From Topomyia yanbarensis (taxonomy: Eukaryota > Arthropoda > Insecta > Diptera > Culicidae), in assembly GCF_030247195.1 (NCBI RefSeq), contig NC_080671.1, forward strand, positions 3,810,501 to 3,874,500: a stretch of DNA of 64,000 nt, given 5' to 3'. The number at the start of each line of letters is the position of its first letter. The stretch's first letter is position 1. The notes under the pieces are model-generated. The model saw only the letters and a program-made list of their open reading frames with translations, did not search any database and was not told the DNA's origin. The position numbers and the translations under genes were made by a program. Positions 44,089 to 55,831 of this stretch are shown piece by piece.

Positions 44089-44296
44089 GGACCAGCGTTT
44101 CGGGTAGAAACGGCCAGCGAGAACCATCGTTTCGGACAGAAGCGACATCCGGCGAGGACCAGCGTTTCGGGAAGAAACGGCATCCAGCGAGCACCAGCGT
44201 TTCGGAAGCAAGCAGAGGATGGCGACCCAGCAGCAAGCTGGAGGATCTGCCGAGAGGATGGCAACCCAGCAGCAAGCTGGAGGATCTGCCGAGAGG
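44089..44296 (+). repeat. Tandem repeats in copia leader and gag start
   Basis: Four units of about 35 bp with CCAGCGTTTCGG occupy 44089-44218. They are followed by an exact-looking 39-bp duplication (44219-44257 and 44258-44296) encoding MATQQQAGGSAER twice. Either ATG could start Gag. Confidence 0.8.
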
Positions 44297-47200
44297 GTTA
44301 CTCTCGAGGACAGAAGAGATGGTGGCTACGAGAGGGGAACTCTCGAGCGCACCGTGCCGACGACGGCATACTTCGGTAGCGTCAACCGCGAATCGATATT
44401 CGACGGTTCGGAGTTGCGGTTCCCAGCCTGGAAATGGCGAATGGAACATCATCTTATAAAGATGAAACTCCAGCACACGTTGCTACGAACGCCCGAAGAA
44501 GAGGACTTCTACGAACCAGAAGTAGGTGCCTCGGAAGAGCTAGAAACAGCCAGGAAGGCTAAGCTCAGAAAACGGCTTGATGACGACGTCGAAGCATTGG
44601 ACGAGATTGTCATGATGGTCAACAATGATGTTTTGAATAAACTCATTGGGCTCAACTATGCGAAAGAAGCCATGGATACTCTGGTCAGAACGTACCAAAA
44701 GGGCGGTACAGCCGCTATGGTTAATATGCGGGACCGGTTGTATACCATCAAACAAAGACATCACGACAAATTGTCCATGATTTTTGATGAGTACGATCTG
44801 ATTATTCGCGAGCTAGATCGTATGGGTTCAAAAATGACAGCATCGGAAAAAGTTCATGCTCTACTGATCTCCATGCCAGACAAGTACCGACACGTCAAAG
44901 GCGCTCTGATGGTACTGACGAATGAAGAACTGTGTGCCAAGCCGATCATGGAGATCAAACGAATGTTTATTGATGCTGAAGCTGGGGAAGAGAAGCAGAC
45001 AGAAACGAAAAACGTTGCGCTGTCTTCAAAGTACAAGCCAAGGAGAGAGGTAACCCGATGCTTCGGTTGCAACGAAACTGGGCATTTTAAAAATAAATGC
45101 CCACTAATGAAAAAGTTTAACGCGAAGGAGAAAGATAAGTTCAAGAAGCAGCAAGAGATGGAGCCTAAAAAGAGCTTTGCAATGATGACCAAAGCGGATC
45201 GTGGTAGGAGAGTCAGATTCGTAATTGACTCAGGAGCAAGCGACCATATGGTTAATGACGAGAAGCTGCTGGAAGATGTCCAAGAATTAGAGAAGCCAAT
45301 CACCATTTCGACGGCGAAAGCGGGCCAGAATTTACGGGCAACAAAAGTTGGAAAAATGCGATTAAAGAGTGTTGTGGGTAACAATACAATAAAAGAATTG
45401 AAATTGTACAACGTTCTTTTTACTCCGGGTCTTGAAGAAAATCTCCTTTCGGTTAGAAGGGTTAGCAAAAATGGTAAAAGGGTTACTTTTACGGATGAAG
45501 AGGTTATCTTTGAATTTGAAGATGAAGTAATTGCTTCAGGAATCTTCGTTGATGGTTTATTCCACCTTGATCTATTTCGGGAAGAAAAGTCGGCGGAAGA
45601 TGGAACAAACTTAGCATTGTTCGGAAAGAAGGTGAGTTTGGAAACATGGCATAAAAGACTTGGCCATATCAGTGATACGAGTTTGGAGAAACTAATTAAG
45701 AAGGGAATGGTTGAGGGTATCAATCTAACTTCTGGAAATATTAGTGAAACAAATGTATGTGATGGTTGTATGGCGGGGAAGCAGGCTGCATCCAAATTTA
45801 AACACTTGCAGCTGCCAAGATCAAAACGACCACTGGAACTCATACATTCGGATGTTTGTGGAAGCATGGAGCAGGAAACCTATGATGGCTATCGTTACTT
45901 TGTAACCTTTATAGATGATTATACGCACTTTCTCGTGGTTTACCTCATGAAACAGAAATCGGAGGTTTTCGAGAAATTTAAAGAATTCGAAGCAATGGCG
46001 ACAGCATTCTTCGAAAGACGTATTTCAATGCTAAGGTGTGATAATGGAGGGGAATATACAAGTAACGAATTTCAAGCTCATTGCAAAAGAAATGGTGTTA
46101 GAATGACGTTCACTGTTCCATACACACCGCAGCAAAATGGTGTAAGTGAACGTATGAACAGATCTTTAATGGAAAAGGTCAGAGCTTTGCTTTACGAAAG
46201 TGGATTAGCGAAAGATATGTGGGGAGAAGCATTATATGCAGCAACATATCTAATCAATAGATCTCCAACAAGTGGGATAGAAGAGGACAAAACTCCGTAT
46301 GAAAAATGGTTCAAAAAGCGACCAAACTTGAATCATTTAAGAGTTTTTGGGTGTAAAGCATTTAAACAAATACCTAAAGAGAGGCGTCAGAAATTAGATT
46401 TCAAAACAAAACCTTTGATATTTGTGGGGTACGCAAATAATGGTTTTAGATTATGGAACAAGGATACGCGTTCAATAGAAATTGGCAGAAATGTAGTATT
46501 CAATGAATCTACCAGAGCCAATCAAGATATTGACCACACAAACATGGATTTCGTAGAATCATCTGGTCAAGATTTAATTAGATGTACACGCTTAAACCAA
46601 GGAGAACAGAACGAAGACGAGGATGATGCTATCCTTCCTTCTGATGAAGAACAGCATGAAGAATGCACACTCGAAACAGAGCAAGATAATCTAGATTCAC
46701 TTGAAGAATCAGTTGGCGAAACTGACTATGAAAGTACAAATGAAAATCCAACAGACGAAAGAGAGGACGTCGATGATGGTCAATCATTGCGTCGAAGCAA
46801 GAGGGAGAGAAAGATACCGGGTTGGTATTCCGATTATACAGCAAAAACAGCAATGATTTTCAACGAAGAGATTCCGCAAACTATTGAGGAATTGAAGAAA
46901 GTTTCTGATTGGCAAGAATGGAAGCATGCTATTCAAGAAGAGTTTGATGCATTACATCAAAATGGCACTTGGACAGTGGTTAACTGTTTGCCAAAAGGAG
47001 TTAAACCAATTAACTCAAAATGGGTTTTCTCAATGAAAGAAGATGGAAGATATAAAGCACGATTAGTGGCAAAAGGGTGTTCACAGCGTCCTGGATTCGA
47101 TTACTGTGAAACATTTGCACCAGTCGACAAACTAGAGAGTGTTCGGTTAGCACTAGCCCTTGCTAACGAGCATAAATTGTTAGTACATCAAATGGATGTC

Positions 47201-48390
47201 AAAACTGCATTTCTACATGGGAAGTTAGAAGAAGAAATATACATGAAACTTCCACCAAACGTAAATGGGCAAAGACAAACTGTTCGTCTACACAAATGTT
47301 TGTATGGATTGAAACAGGCAAGCAGATCTTGGAATAAACATTTTGATGATGCAATGAAAACACTAGGTTTTGTCCCTCTCAAAAATGACAACTGCATCTA
47401 TAAGTCAAAATCTAGAGGCATTATAGTAATACTATATGTAGACGACATTTTACTACTTGCCAAAAACATCGAAGCAATTACGTGGATTAAAAAGAAACTT
47501 GGAAGGTTATTCCAAATGAAAGACATGTTAGAGATTAAGCACTTCCTGGGAATGGAGATAAATCGTGATTTGGAAAGCCAGACTATTGAAATTTCTCAAA
47601 CAATATACGTGGAGAAACTTCTTAGTAGATTTGGGATGGCTGATTGTAAACCAGTGGGGACACCATTGGATATCAACACGAAATGGTCAAAATCTGAGGC
47701 AAAAATCACTGAAGAGCCATACAGAGAACTGCTGGGATGCCTACAATATCTTTCACTAACTTCTAGACCTGATATTTGCTCTGCGGTAAACACCCTAAGC
47801 AAATATGCTAACTGCGCCACCGATTGGCATTGGTCAGGATTAAAACGAATATTGCGATATTTGAGGGGAACGAGCACACAAAAATAATTTATTCATCAAA
47901 TACCGAATATCCAGCTTTAGTAGGATTTGCCGATGCAGATTTTGCAAATGATCCTGATGATAGGAAATCAGTTTCAGGATACGCATTTCTACTATACGGT
48001 AATCTTATTTCGTGATCAACGAAACGACAACCGACTGTAAGCTTATCAACAAGTGAAGCAGAACTGATAGCACTTAGCGCTGCTACGAAAGAAGGAGTGT
48101 GGTTAACACAACTTCTCAATGAATTGGATGTAAACATAACACCATTCATCATAATGGAAGATAGCATCCCATGTATCAACATAGCACAGGAGCCAAGATC
48201 ACATCAACGGATGAAACACTTGGATATCAAATACCTTTTCATCCGGGATATCATCAAAAATGGTAGAGTAAAACTACAGTTCATCCCAAGCGTCGATCAA
48301 CCTGCAGATGCCTTCACTAAGGGGTTACCTAAAAATATACACAGAAAGTTATTCGGTGTATTGAATGTGCAAATTGTGGGGAAGTGTTGA
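44219..48390 (+). pseudogene. copia gag-pol polyprotein with two disablements
   Basis: Open from ATG 44219 to TAA 47885-47887. Domains in order: Gag with the zinc knuckle CFGCNETGHFKNKC (about residue 281); protease with DSGASDHM (about 337); integrase with an HHCC finger starting HKRLGH (about 478) and acidic residues in HSDVCG (544), RCDNGGE (607) and SERMN (643); RT with YVDDILLL (about 1073). The RNase H part, GFADADFANDPDD and SLSTSEAEL, continues in another frame after a missing base in an A run at about 47880-47884. A TGA at 48013-48015 replaces the tryptophan normally found before STKRQ. Otherwise the reading frame is well kept to its end at 48388-48390. Confidence 0.93.
48372..48384 (+). 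promoter_or_regulatory. Polypurine tract
   Basis: TGTGGGGAAG immediately precedes the right LTR, the expected place for plus-strand priming. Confidence 0.6.
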
Positions 48391-48783
48391 AAAAGAATAT
48401 TTCGCAGTGATATACGTACGAAATATTCTTTGTATATAAACAATTTGCCATTCACGGGACGGCAGTTGACAGTAAGAACTGTCATACGGAACGTGCTATA
48501 AAAAGCTCTGAGATGTCATCTGACAGAACGTCATGTGACAAAAGCTTCAAGTGGGTAACTTGAGCTTTTGCATATGGACGCCGCGCATGGATGTGTTGTT
48601 TACTATAGGCAGAGGGTATGACAGGGTATGGCAGTCAATAAGGGACTGTGATAAACAGTGCATGAAATATCAATCGATATCGAACTATGTTAGCATTATA
48701 TAACTTGACGAACAAGAATCAAATAAAGTTATCTCAAACCTACCTACAGAAATACTTCGTGTTTTCTTACGGTATTATCAACA
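48385..48783 (+). repeat. Right LTR of the copia element
   Basis: Same 399-bp sequence as the left LTR. The pol frame ends at 48388-48390, just inside its first bases. Confidence 0.93.
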
Positions 48784-48951
48784 TTAAGGAAGGTTCAAAA
48801 GTTTGTGCTGAATTCTCCCCATGACAATAAATCTTAGGCGATAACGCGGCAACGAGGAACAGTTTTGCCACCCGCTAGTATACCGATTCGCTACGGACAA
48901 ACTAAGAAAATGAACGCCTCTATCGATTACGTTCATATGCTTAACACAACT

Positions 48952-49127
48952 CCAGTTAAACTCATTCCGGAAACGGTTCGGAATTCTGAGTTGAGTCAGT
49001 ATGGTTTTTAACTCAAATTCAATCACCGATTCCGACTCAATCGGTTTCGGAATCAGTTGCATTTGAACTGAAATCCATTCTGACTCCATTCAGGATACCG
49101 AATCAAATTCCGAATGGTTTGACCGGG
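48952..49127. mobile_element. Palindromic MITE, family B
   Basis: Ends CCAGTTAAACTCATTCCGG and, inverted, CCCGGTCAAACCATTCGG. Internal GAGTCAGTATGG and CGACTCAATCGGTTTCGG match the copies at 29518 and 56186. Confidence 0.8.
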
Positions 49128-49130
49128 ACG

Positions 49131-49668
49131 ATATGTGCAACTACTTGAGAGGAAACGCATCAAACCAAAGCTGGTGTCAAGGTAATATGTAGCATGTTTT
49201 AGAACCATGGTAAGGGCAAATGGAAACTGGTCGTTTTTTGTTTTTACAGATTCCGGAATCATTAAAAAAGTATATGCTGGAAAAATACCGCGAAGACCTT
49301 TCGTGAAGTCAGCACCCATCGAGGTAGAAGCTGCCACTCAAGCAGGCAAAAGGAAAGTCCTTCTGCATACATTTCGAAAAAATATATCGTTACCAATTTT
49401 CGATGGAAGATTTTTTTTCCGATGTGCATTTATAAGGTCTAAAAATAAATTTGAGCATGATTAGTTCTTTCGTGTATTTTCAAACTTCTAATAAAATACA
49501 AACTTGGAGCATTCAATATTAATTACTCCTTTCCATTTTGGAACAACAGAAAGATAGCTGGGTGAGAAGCTGATATAAAAGTAAAAATTGCTTCCTGATC
49601 GGGCTAGCATGGTACATCCACTGTTGATAAATCGCATATATTTTTCATCTGTGGTTCAAAGATATACA
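49131..49668 (+). other. Unassigned stretch with an exon-like segment
   Basis: After a TTTTTACAG acceptor-like site at 49243, the sequence reads IPESLKKYMLEKYREDLS and stops; an upstream open stretch, VQLLERKRIKPKLVS, ends at a GTAATA donor-like site (about 49182). The phases of these two do not obviously agree. They could be remnants of a host exon or chance. Confidence 0.25.
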
Positions 49669-49756
49669 GGACCCTATTCTCATAGTCACATCACCAAGTA
49701 AATAGAAGGGAATTTTGTTCTAGTCACTAAGTGACATGACTGTGAGAATAGGGCCC
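49669..49756. mobile_element. Very short MITE
   Basis: 88-bp palindrome with arms CCCTATTCTCA.AGTCA in both orientations around a GTGAC-rich centre. No target duplication defined. Confidence 0.6.
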
Positions 49757-50263
49757 ACAATTTCGCACTTGTATACTACTGCTGCATCTGTGTCCCTATC
49801 TCCTGCGACTCGCTGAGAGAAAGTTGGCTGTCAGTACCCACAGGGATCACTCGTCCAACTATTCGTTCAGTTTCGGTAGGCAAGCCGCTCTTTTCAATTC
49901 CAACTCTGATAACGTTGCATCGTTCGATACTTTGGGCGATAAGGAGCCGCATTTATTACCGATTTACGGAGTACAGTATCTAGCACCAAGGCTGCTGACT
50001 AACGGAACGAGAGCGGACTTTATCGTTCCTTCGTTTCTTTTTCTGAAAATAATAACATAGGTTTAAGTTTTACATACAATAGAGAATTTTTACTTCATTA
50101 CCTTGTTGCGCTAAACCTCGATTGATGGATACTTTGAAGGATTACAGTTTTTCGTTTCCACAACCGTTGCAGGTTCCTCGTACGGAGGAAAACGAAAAGT
50201 CGTACGATGCCGATAATCCGTTCAGAGCACGTTTCTTATGAAATTTGTTTTTCAAGTTATGTG
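49757..50263. other. Intergenic, no gene recognised
   Basis: No recognisable coding frame. GC content slightly higher around 49800-50000. Confidence 0.35.
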
Positions 50264-50370
50264 GTTTTCGTTTGAGGCGAAACTGAGTCAGTTCCTAACC
50301 CCAACTGCTGTCAAAATGTATGAAGCGGTTGGGGTTAGAACCTGACTCAGTTTCAGATTCAAGCGAAATC
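50264..50370. mobile_element. Short palindromic MITE
   Basis: Arms contain AAACTGAGTCAG followed by CTAACCCCAAC and their inverse, with TTTCG/CGAAA outer ends. About 107 bp, non-coding. Confidence 0.65.
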
Positions 50371-50891
50371 GCCATTAGTTACTGGATTTGTATTGTGCAC
50401 ATAACACGGTTGCTATACAGCAACTGAAAATCAATAAACAAAAGAAGTGTTGCTGAAGAAATATTTTTTTCGTTCGAATCAAGGGGTCACTCAATATACT
50501 GGTAACTGGCTGTAAATGACTCGGACCCTTTTTCTTCACAATATTTCATCGAGTTTCAGGTCGTGTCGTTGATTAAATTAACATGTAAAGAGTTATTATT
50601 TTTTCTATTATTTGTGGACGATAAAGAGTCAATGCTTAGCTTTTATTTAACGTAATAAACTCAGTTTGTTTACATTTGTTAGATATGACGTTTTGAATAA
50701 ACGGTATAGAAATATTAAAATACCGTTTAGAACTAGGGGCAGATTACTTGTGATGCATTTCCAAAAATCAGCGAAATTAAATGCATTTCTTTCCATCAAA
50801 ATAAAAATTCATCATATATGTTTTGCGTTGCGTGTAAGACGTCACAATCGTCCAAAAAAGTAGTCCTATATTCAACAAAACGTCGAACACA

Positions 50892-51343
50892 CCCGGTCAG
50901 CGTGGCAAGCAGAAAGTTAGCCAAAGTTGAGCAAAGCGAAGTTGATGCTGGCAGAGTTTCTGCGAGCATTTTGCGCGATTTGTGCGAGAATCCTGGCAAC
51001 GAATTCGCTCAAATGCAACAACCGTTTCTGACAGAAGCGGTTAAACCAACCGATGCTGCTCATTTTTACCCAGAATCTAGCCAGAAATGTACGGCCAAGC
51101 TCTCCGCACGCTTCCTGCCACATCTTTGTCAGATGTTTTGCTCGATTCGTGCTAAATTCTACCAGGTAGGAATTGCCAGGATCTTTGCACAGTTTTGCTC
51201 GGTTCCTGTCAAAATTTGCCAGAAAACGCGAGCGAAACCGAGTTTGTCCTAGCCTAGCTCAACTAACCCGACAGGATACGCGCAGAAATCTGACAGGGCT
51301 GCCAAACCAAGACTTGCAGAAATCTAGAAATCTACTCGCTGGG
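50892..51343 (+). repeat. Dispersed repeat G, copy 2
   Basis: Begins CCCGGTCAGCGTGGCAAGC and closes CGCTGGG. Nearly identical to copies 1 and 3 over long stretches, but lacks a segment around 51192 (relative to copy 3, 55562-55590) and has a diverged last 25 bases. The reading frame over it is not a gene, since the other copies do not preserve it. Confidence 0.8.
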
Positions 51344-51498
51344 AAGTGGGTCAGCGTAGGACGTTTGTTAAACAAACTTTTCTGTGAGGGAGTGCAAAGT
51401 GGATGCAAAAATGGAAACTAAATGCATTTTTTGTAATTTGATTCAGATATGTTATTAGAGTGATCGACAATTTGTGATCAAATTCAGTATTTAATGTA

Positions 51499-51712
51499 CA
51501 GTCGTGATTCGCTGGTTGGGCCACATCCTCTGTCCAACTAACGAATTTAATTCGCTACATTCACTGCCAAATGTCTAAAACTCTCCAATGAAGACATTAA
51601 TAGTGTAAAAGATTGTTAGATTGTCAAAGTCAATTTAACATGAGAATTTGAAGTTCAGATGCTTTTTAGTTGGACAATGGTCCAACTAGCGGATGTCCAA
51701 TGATCAAAATCA
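51499..51712. mobile_element. Pogo-like MITE, right end missing
   Basis: Starts CAGTCGTGATTCGCTGG after a TA. It is related to 57584-57861 but carries an inverted or rearranged interior (GTTGGACAATGGTCCAACTA) and no matching right terminus. Confidence 0.65.
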
Positions 51713-51804
51713 TCATTACATTGTTGCTTTGATTTTTATGGCATTCATGCTGACTGCACAGAGACGCCTTCCATGACAGAGGGCTGCCTTTAGCCCGTTT
51801 CAAA

Positions 51805-52125
51805 TTATACATAAACTTCCGTCAACGGAAAAGAACGTCAAAGGAACGTCACCGTTCCGTCAGAATAAGTTAAATGCGTTTCTCGTGTTCTCGCTCACGC
51901 ATGCCGTACGTCAAAATGTTCCGTGCCGTTGATGTTGTGTGTGAATGCCTCCATCAAATTCCCAGTAAAGTTCAGCCGACTCTAACTAGAATCGGTTGTG
52001 TCACTGGAGCCGCAGTACTAACTGGAACCAGCCGGAATTCCGGCTGAACTTTACTGGGTTCCATGTAACTAATTTTGACGTTTTGTACCGTTGACGAAAA
52101 CCTGACGTATCGTGTAATTCGTACT
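51805..52125. mobile_element. MITE family C, interrupted by family A
   Basis: Words CTTCCGTCAACG, GAACGTCACCGTTCCGTC and GTTCCGTGCCGTTGATGTTG match the copies at 56491-56709 and 57029-57247. The family A element 51961-52058 lies between CATCAAATT and TTCCATGTAAC, where the other C copies read straight through. Confidence 0.75.
51961..52058. mobile_element. Family A MITE, short form
   Basis: 98 bp, CCCAGTAAAGTTCAGC at the left and its near inverse at the right, with the central AATCGGTTGTGTCACTGGAG. Flanking TT on both sides, compared with sister C copies, suggests a 2-bp target duplication. Confidence 0.8.
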
Positions 52126-52482
52126 TTTATCAGCTCGCTTCCTATCCCTCGCACGCGCAGCGATCGGAAACTGCAGCGCCGCGTCGAGACTTGACATTTC
52201 GTTCCACTCATTTTTGACGGATTCTTTTCCGGTTTGATTCTCAAACGTGTAAGTCGTGATTTTTATGTTTAGAGTCATTTATTTACGTAAAAAAGTAATG
52301 AAACTGGTGAAAAGCTCGATTATCTGATAAATTAAGTGATTTAAAGTACGATTATGCTCCATTCAGTTATTAGATTACAAAAATCTGCTGAGTTACAGTG
52401 AAGAAAACAACGTCCCAATATACTTGTTTGGCTCAACCTATGCCGCTGCGCTGTCAAAACCAAATCAATGAGCATTTTTGTG

Positions 52483-52490
52483 TTCTTTTC
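52483..52490 (+). promoter_or_regulatory. TCT-type initiator of RpL9
   Basis: TTCTTTTC fits the YYCTTTYY initiator used by insect ribosomal-protein genes, placing transcription start near 52485, about 120 bases before the RpL9 ATG. The AG at 52595-52596 might alternatively be the acceptor of a 5'-UTR intron, although no good donor was found. Confidence 0.45.
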
Positions 52491-52607
52491 ATTTTAATTT
52501 CTTGTGCTAGTACTTTTATCCGATTGATGAGCTTGAAGGAAAACAGTTATTTTTTGCCATAAATTGTACACACGATAACAACAAAACACCTTTCAGGTTG
52601 AAACACA

Positions 52608-53253
52608 ATGAGGACGATCAACTCTAACCAAACGGTCACCATCCCCAAGGGCGTATCTGCAAAGGTCCATGCCCGTGTCGTTACTGTATACGGACCGCGC
52701 GGAAAGCTGAGCAAAAGCTTCCGGCATCTGGCTATGGATGTCTACAAGGTGTCGAGAAAGAAGCTAATGGTCGAAAAATGGTTTGGATCCAAGAAGGAAA
52801 TCGCCGCGGTTCGCACAGTCTGCTCGCATATTGAAAATATGATCAAGGGTAAGGTTAAAATTTAATTTTATACTAACAGAACATAATTTGTTTATTTTTT
52901 TTTTTTCTTGCTCTGATGTAGGAGTAACCAAGGGTTTCCAGTACAAGATGCGCGCTGTGCACGCTCATTTCCCCATTAACTGTGTCATTAGTGAAAACAA
53001 CTCTTTGGTGGAAATTCGTAACTTCTTGGGCGAAAAGCACATCCGTCGGGTGAAAATGCAGCCCGGAGTGACTGTTGTAAATTCAGCAAAACAGAAGGAT
53101 GAACTGATTCTGGAGGGTAACGATATCGAGGCCGTTTCCCTTTCTGCCGCGCTTATCCAGCAGTCAACCACCGTGCGAAACAAGGATATCCGTAAGTTCT
53201 TGGACGGTCTTTATGTGTCGGAAAAGACTACCGTGGTGCAGGAGGAAGAATAG
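52608..53253 (+). CDS. RpL9: 60S ribosomal protein L9 (uL6)
   Basis: A large-subunit protein near the sarcin-ricin loop. Exon 1 is 52608-52848, intron 52849-52921 (GTAAGG with a pyrimidine-rich end and TAG), exon 2 is 52922-53253; 190 residues, the family's length. Start [13 protein letters not shown], then [43 protein letters not shown] and [10 protein letters not shown] are highly conserved uL6 segments. The frame that continues into the intron from exon 1 is accidental. No transposon lies within the gene, while both flanks are crowded with them. Confidence 0.97.
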
Positions 53254-54117
53254 GAATCGATTGTTTTCTTGTAACATGAATGAGGAATGAAAGAAAGTAA
53301 ATTTTGAAAAATGAATAACGATGTTTTTATTAATGTAGATTGTAGACTGTTTGAAATTTTAATGCATTTCGGATCGTTACACGAAATCTTAGTTGTACCC
53401 TGCCGTGACCAAATTCATCTTCATAAAAGGGTTGACATTGTTGAATTACAAAAGAACGAGTTCCATTTACAATTTTAATTCAGCTGAGCTGGAACACAGA
53501 ATCAATACTATTTGGTGGTTGGTCGATATTCGGGCGAAGGTGATTTGCTTTCCTAATAGAAACACCAAAATAAAACGGAACTCGATAAACATTTGATAAA
53601 AAAAAGATTGCTTTTCGTTCCGCTAGGTAGACTTGAAAAATATAAGGAGAAACCTAACCAGAATTTACAAGATCAGGAATTTTGTTCTTTGACTATTTTT
53701 ATATTATGTATACATACGAGGTTCTTACTTTAAATTTTATAAGCACATCAATAGGAAGCCTATGTGAATGCTTACACGTGAAATGTGTTTAATGATCAAT
53801 CAATTTTTAATTTGGGAGAAAAATCCCCTATAGCAGCTGTTTGTCTTTAAAGAATAAAAATACTTCCTTGGCCTGATTCAAGTCCGTTTGTTGCGCTTAA
53901 TGAAATTACAAACATCAATAGAGCTCAACATTTTATAGCAACAATATACAGTATATAAATAGAATGCCTAAAAATGAATTTTAAATAACTAAATATACTT
54001 CCTTGACCTGATTCAAAGTCTGTACTAACAGGTTATCGTGCTCAATAAAATTACAAAATTGACCCACGCCATAGCAGGTATACGAAATCCATTCGACTGG
54101 TATTGAATATGTACTGT
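53254..54117. other. Intergenic downstream of RpL9
   Basis: AT-rich. Two short phrases, CTTCCTTGGCCTGATTCAAG (about 53862) and CTTCCTTGACCTGATTCAAA (about 53999), are repeated 137 bp apart. No gene. Confidence 0.4.
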
Positions 54118-54119
54118 TA

Positions 54120-54292
54120 AGCGGACCCTACACGAGCAGAAATATTGACAATAAATCATATATTGATCATATATTATATATTGATGGTGTAAGGGTATCT
54201 TGAAAATATTGATCATGTATAAATCAAATGGAATTGACGTATTGAAGCAGTCTTGACAATATTTTTATTGACAATATTCTTCTCCGTGTAGG
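54120..54292. mobile_element. MITE with GCGGACCCTACACG ends
   Basis: GCGGACCCTACACG at the left is mirrored by CGTGTAGGGTCCGC at the right; next to the ends are inverted AATATTGACAAT blocks. Flanked by TA-containing sequence (GTTAA and CATAA), so a TA or TWA duplication is possible. Confidence 0.7.
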
Positions 54293-54610
54293 GTCCGCAT
54301 AATCTCCGAAATACGCGAGGAATGTGCAAATTGAACCAATTTGTTCAGGTGCTAGGAATTGGCGATTCTACGTTGAAACTGCTCGCAGATAGCGCTGGAA
54401 GGAAAGTGTTGCTGATTTTATTCTGTTCTGTCATAGTGCATATATTTTCTGTAAACATTGGTAAAAAATGACTTTTAAACACCAAATTACCGATTAATTT
54501 GTTGATAATTGTTTATGAAAATGGAGGAAAATCATCATTTTATCAGATGATGTGTAAACATCTTGCGAAAAGAGTGTAAAACATAGTGGTTTCTAATATT
54601 ATTCGCAGAG

Positions 54611-54990
54611 CTATTTGCGCGCTGTTTCGAAATGTAATTTGTTGAGCACCGTAGCCGCCGCAACAGCATTTCCCGTTGGTCCTAAGTTAAGCATGATGAT
54701 TTCATGCTTCTTCATGAGTTGGTGTAAATTCATGAAACTCTCCAGATCACGCGAGGAAAGAATATATCCGGCTAATAGGAAAGTGTCAGCTTTGTATCAT
54801 GCACAGCCGATCCTTCTCTCCGATAGCCTTCACTGAATCTCCTACGTAGTTCAAAATATAAAGGAGTTTGACATTGGTGCTGATTGGGTCTCGGTTTCGA
54901 GTTGGAACTTTATTTATGGAACGATTTTTTATAACCACAATAATACCCCGATTACATTTCGAAGAAATGTATGAGTGAAATAGTTGCAAA
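54611..54990 (-). pseudogene. Possible BEL/Pao gag-like fragment
   Basis: On the minus strand, NRDPISTNVKLLYILNYVGD (about 54920-54850) is followed, after a frame change near 54790, by ADTFLLAGYILSSRDLESFM and TVLNKLHFETARK, then a stop at 54611-54613. The rhythm (a linker-helix region and a KL.FETAR end) resembles Gag of BEL/Pao elements. A fragment of an unrecognised host gene is an alternative. Confidence 0.35.
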
Positions 54991-55276
54991 TGGCTGTAAT
55001 TTCAGAATAATTGCAAATAAAACTAAATTTCTTACTCGTTTCATTCATATTTTGGCAGTGGTAAGCTTTTTCCGAGAAGATAATGAAAATTTTGTTGTAA
55101 GCTACGACTCACTTACGGGTGAAAAAAAGCAAACTGTATCACTTTGCCAGTTCATGAGCTGAATCATAGGTGTCGCATGACTAATTTTGGCTTTGCCGCA
55201 AATCGCCAATGGGCGATGTCGCTCAAATTTTTCAGCTTAAATAATCGATTTTTTGCATCCGATCTTTTCGGTTGGA

Positions 55277-55752
55277 CCCGGTCAGCGTGGCAAGCAGAAA
55301 GTTAGCAAAGCGAAATTGATGCTGGCAGTTTCTGCGAGCATTTTGCGTGATTTGTGCGAGAATTCTGGCAACGAATTCGCTCAAATGCAACAACCGTTTC
55401 TGACAGAAGCGGTTAAACCAACCGATGCTGCTCACTTTTATCCAGAATCCAGTCAGAAATGTACGGCCAAGATCTCTGCACGCTTCCTGCCACATCTTTG
55501 TCAGATGTTTTGCTCGATTCGTGCTAAATTCTAACAGGTAGGAATTGCCAGGATCTTTGCATAATTTATGTTCGAGTTATGCCAGGGTTTAGCTCGCTTC
55601 CTGTCAAAATTTGCCAGAAAACCCGAGCGAAACTGAATTCGCCCTAGCTCAACTAACCCGACAGGATACGCGCAGAAATCTGACAGGGCTGCCAAACCAA
55701 GACTTACAGAAATCTAGCAGAACGGTCTCTGCCAGAAAATTTGCTCACTGGG
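55277..55752 (+). repeat. Dispersed repeat G, copy 3 (uninterrupted)
   Basis: CCCGGTCAGCGTGGCAAGC to CTCACTGGG. This copy reads continuously through CGCCCTAGCTC, the insertion point of the TA element in copy 1. An internal stop replaces the frame of copy 2 at 55532-55534. Confidence 0.82.
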
Positions 55753-55831
55753 AAGCTGCTCCTTAATCCTGACCGATATTTTTGTGGCACTAAAAACTGG
55801 ATTCTAACCGCACTGCGCACTTACTACTCTT

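Larger units (their letters stand above)
43626..48783 (+). mobile_element. Complete Ty1/copia LTR retrotransposon
   Basis: Two 399-bp LTRs (43626-44024 and 48385-48783), starting TGTTGAAAAAG and ending TTATCAACA, bracket a gag-pol region with the copia domain order (integrase before RT). A 5-bp target duplication, TTAAG, lies at 43621-43625 and 48784-48788. The LTRs are identical as far as I can read, which suggests a very recent insertion. Coding capacity is nevertheless broken twice. Confidence 0.95.

Noticed and set aside
44079..44459. 126-codon frame upstream of gag
   Set aside because: Out-of-frame reading of the copia leader repeats.
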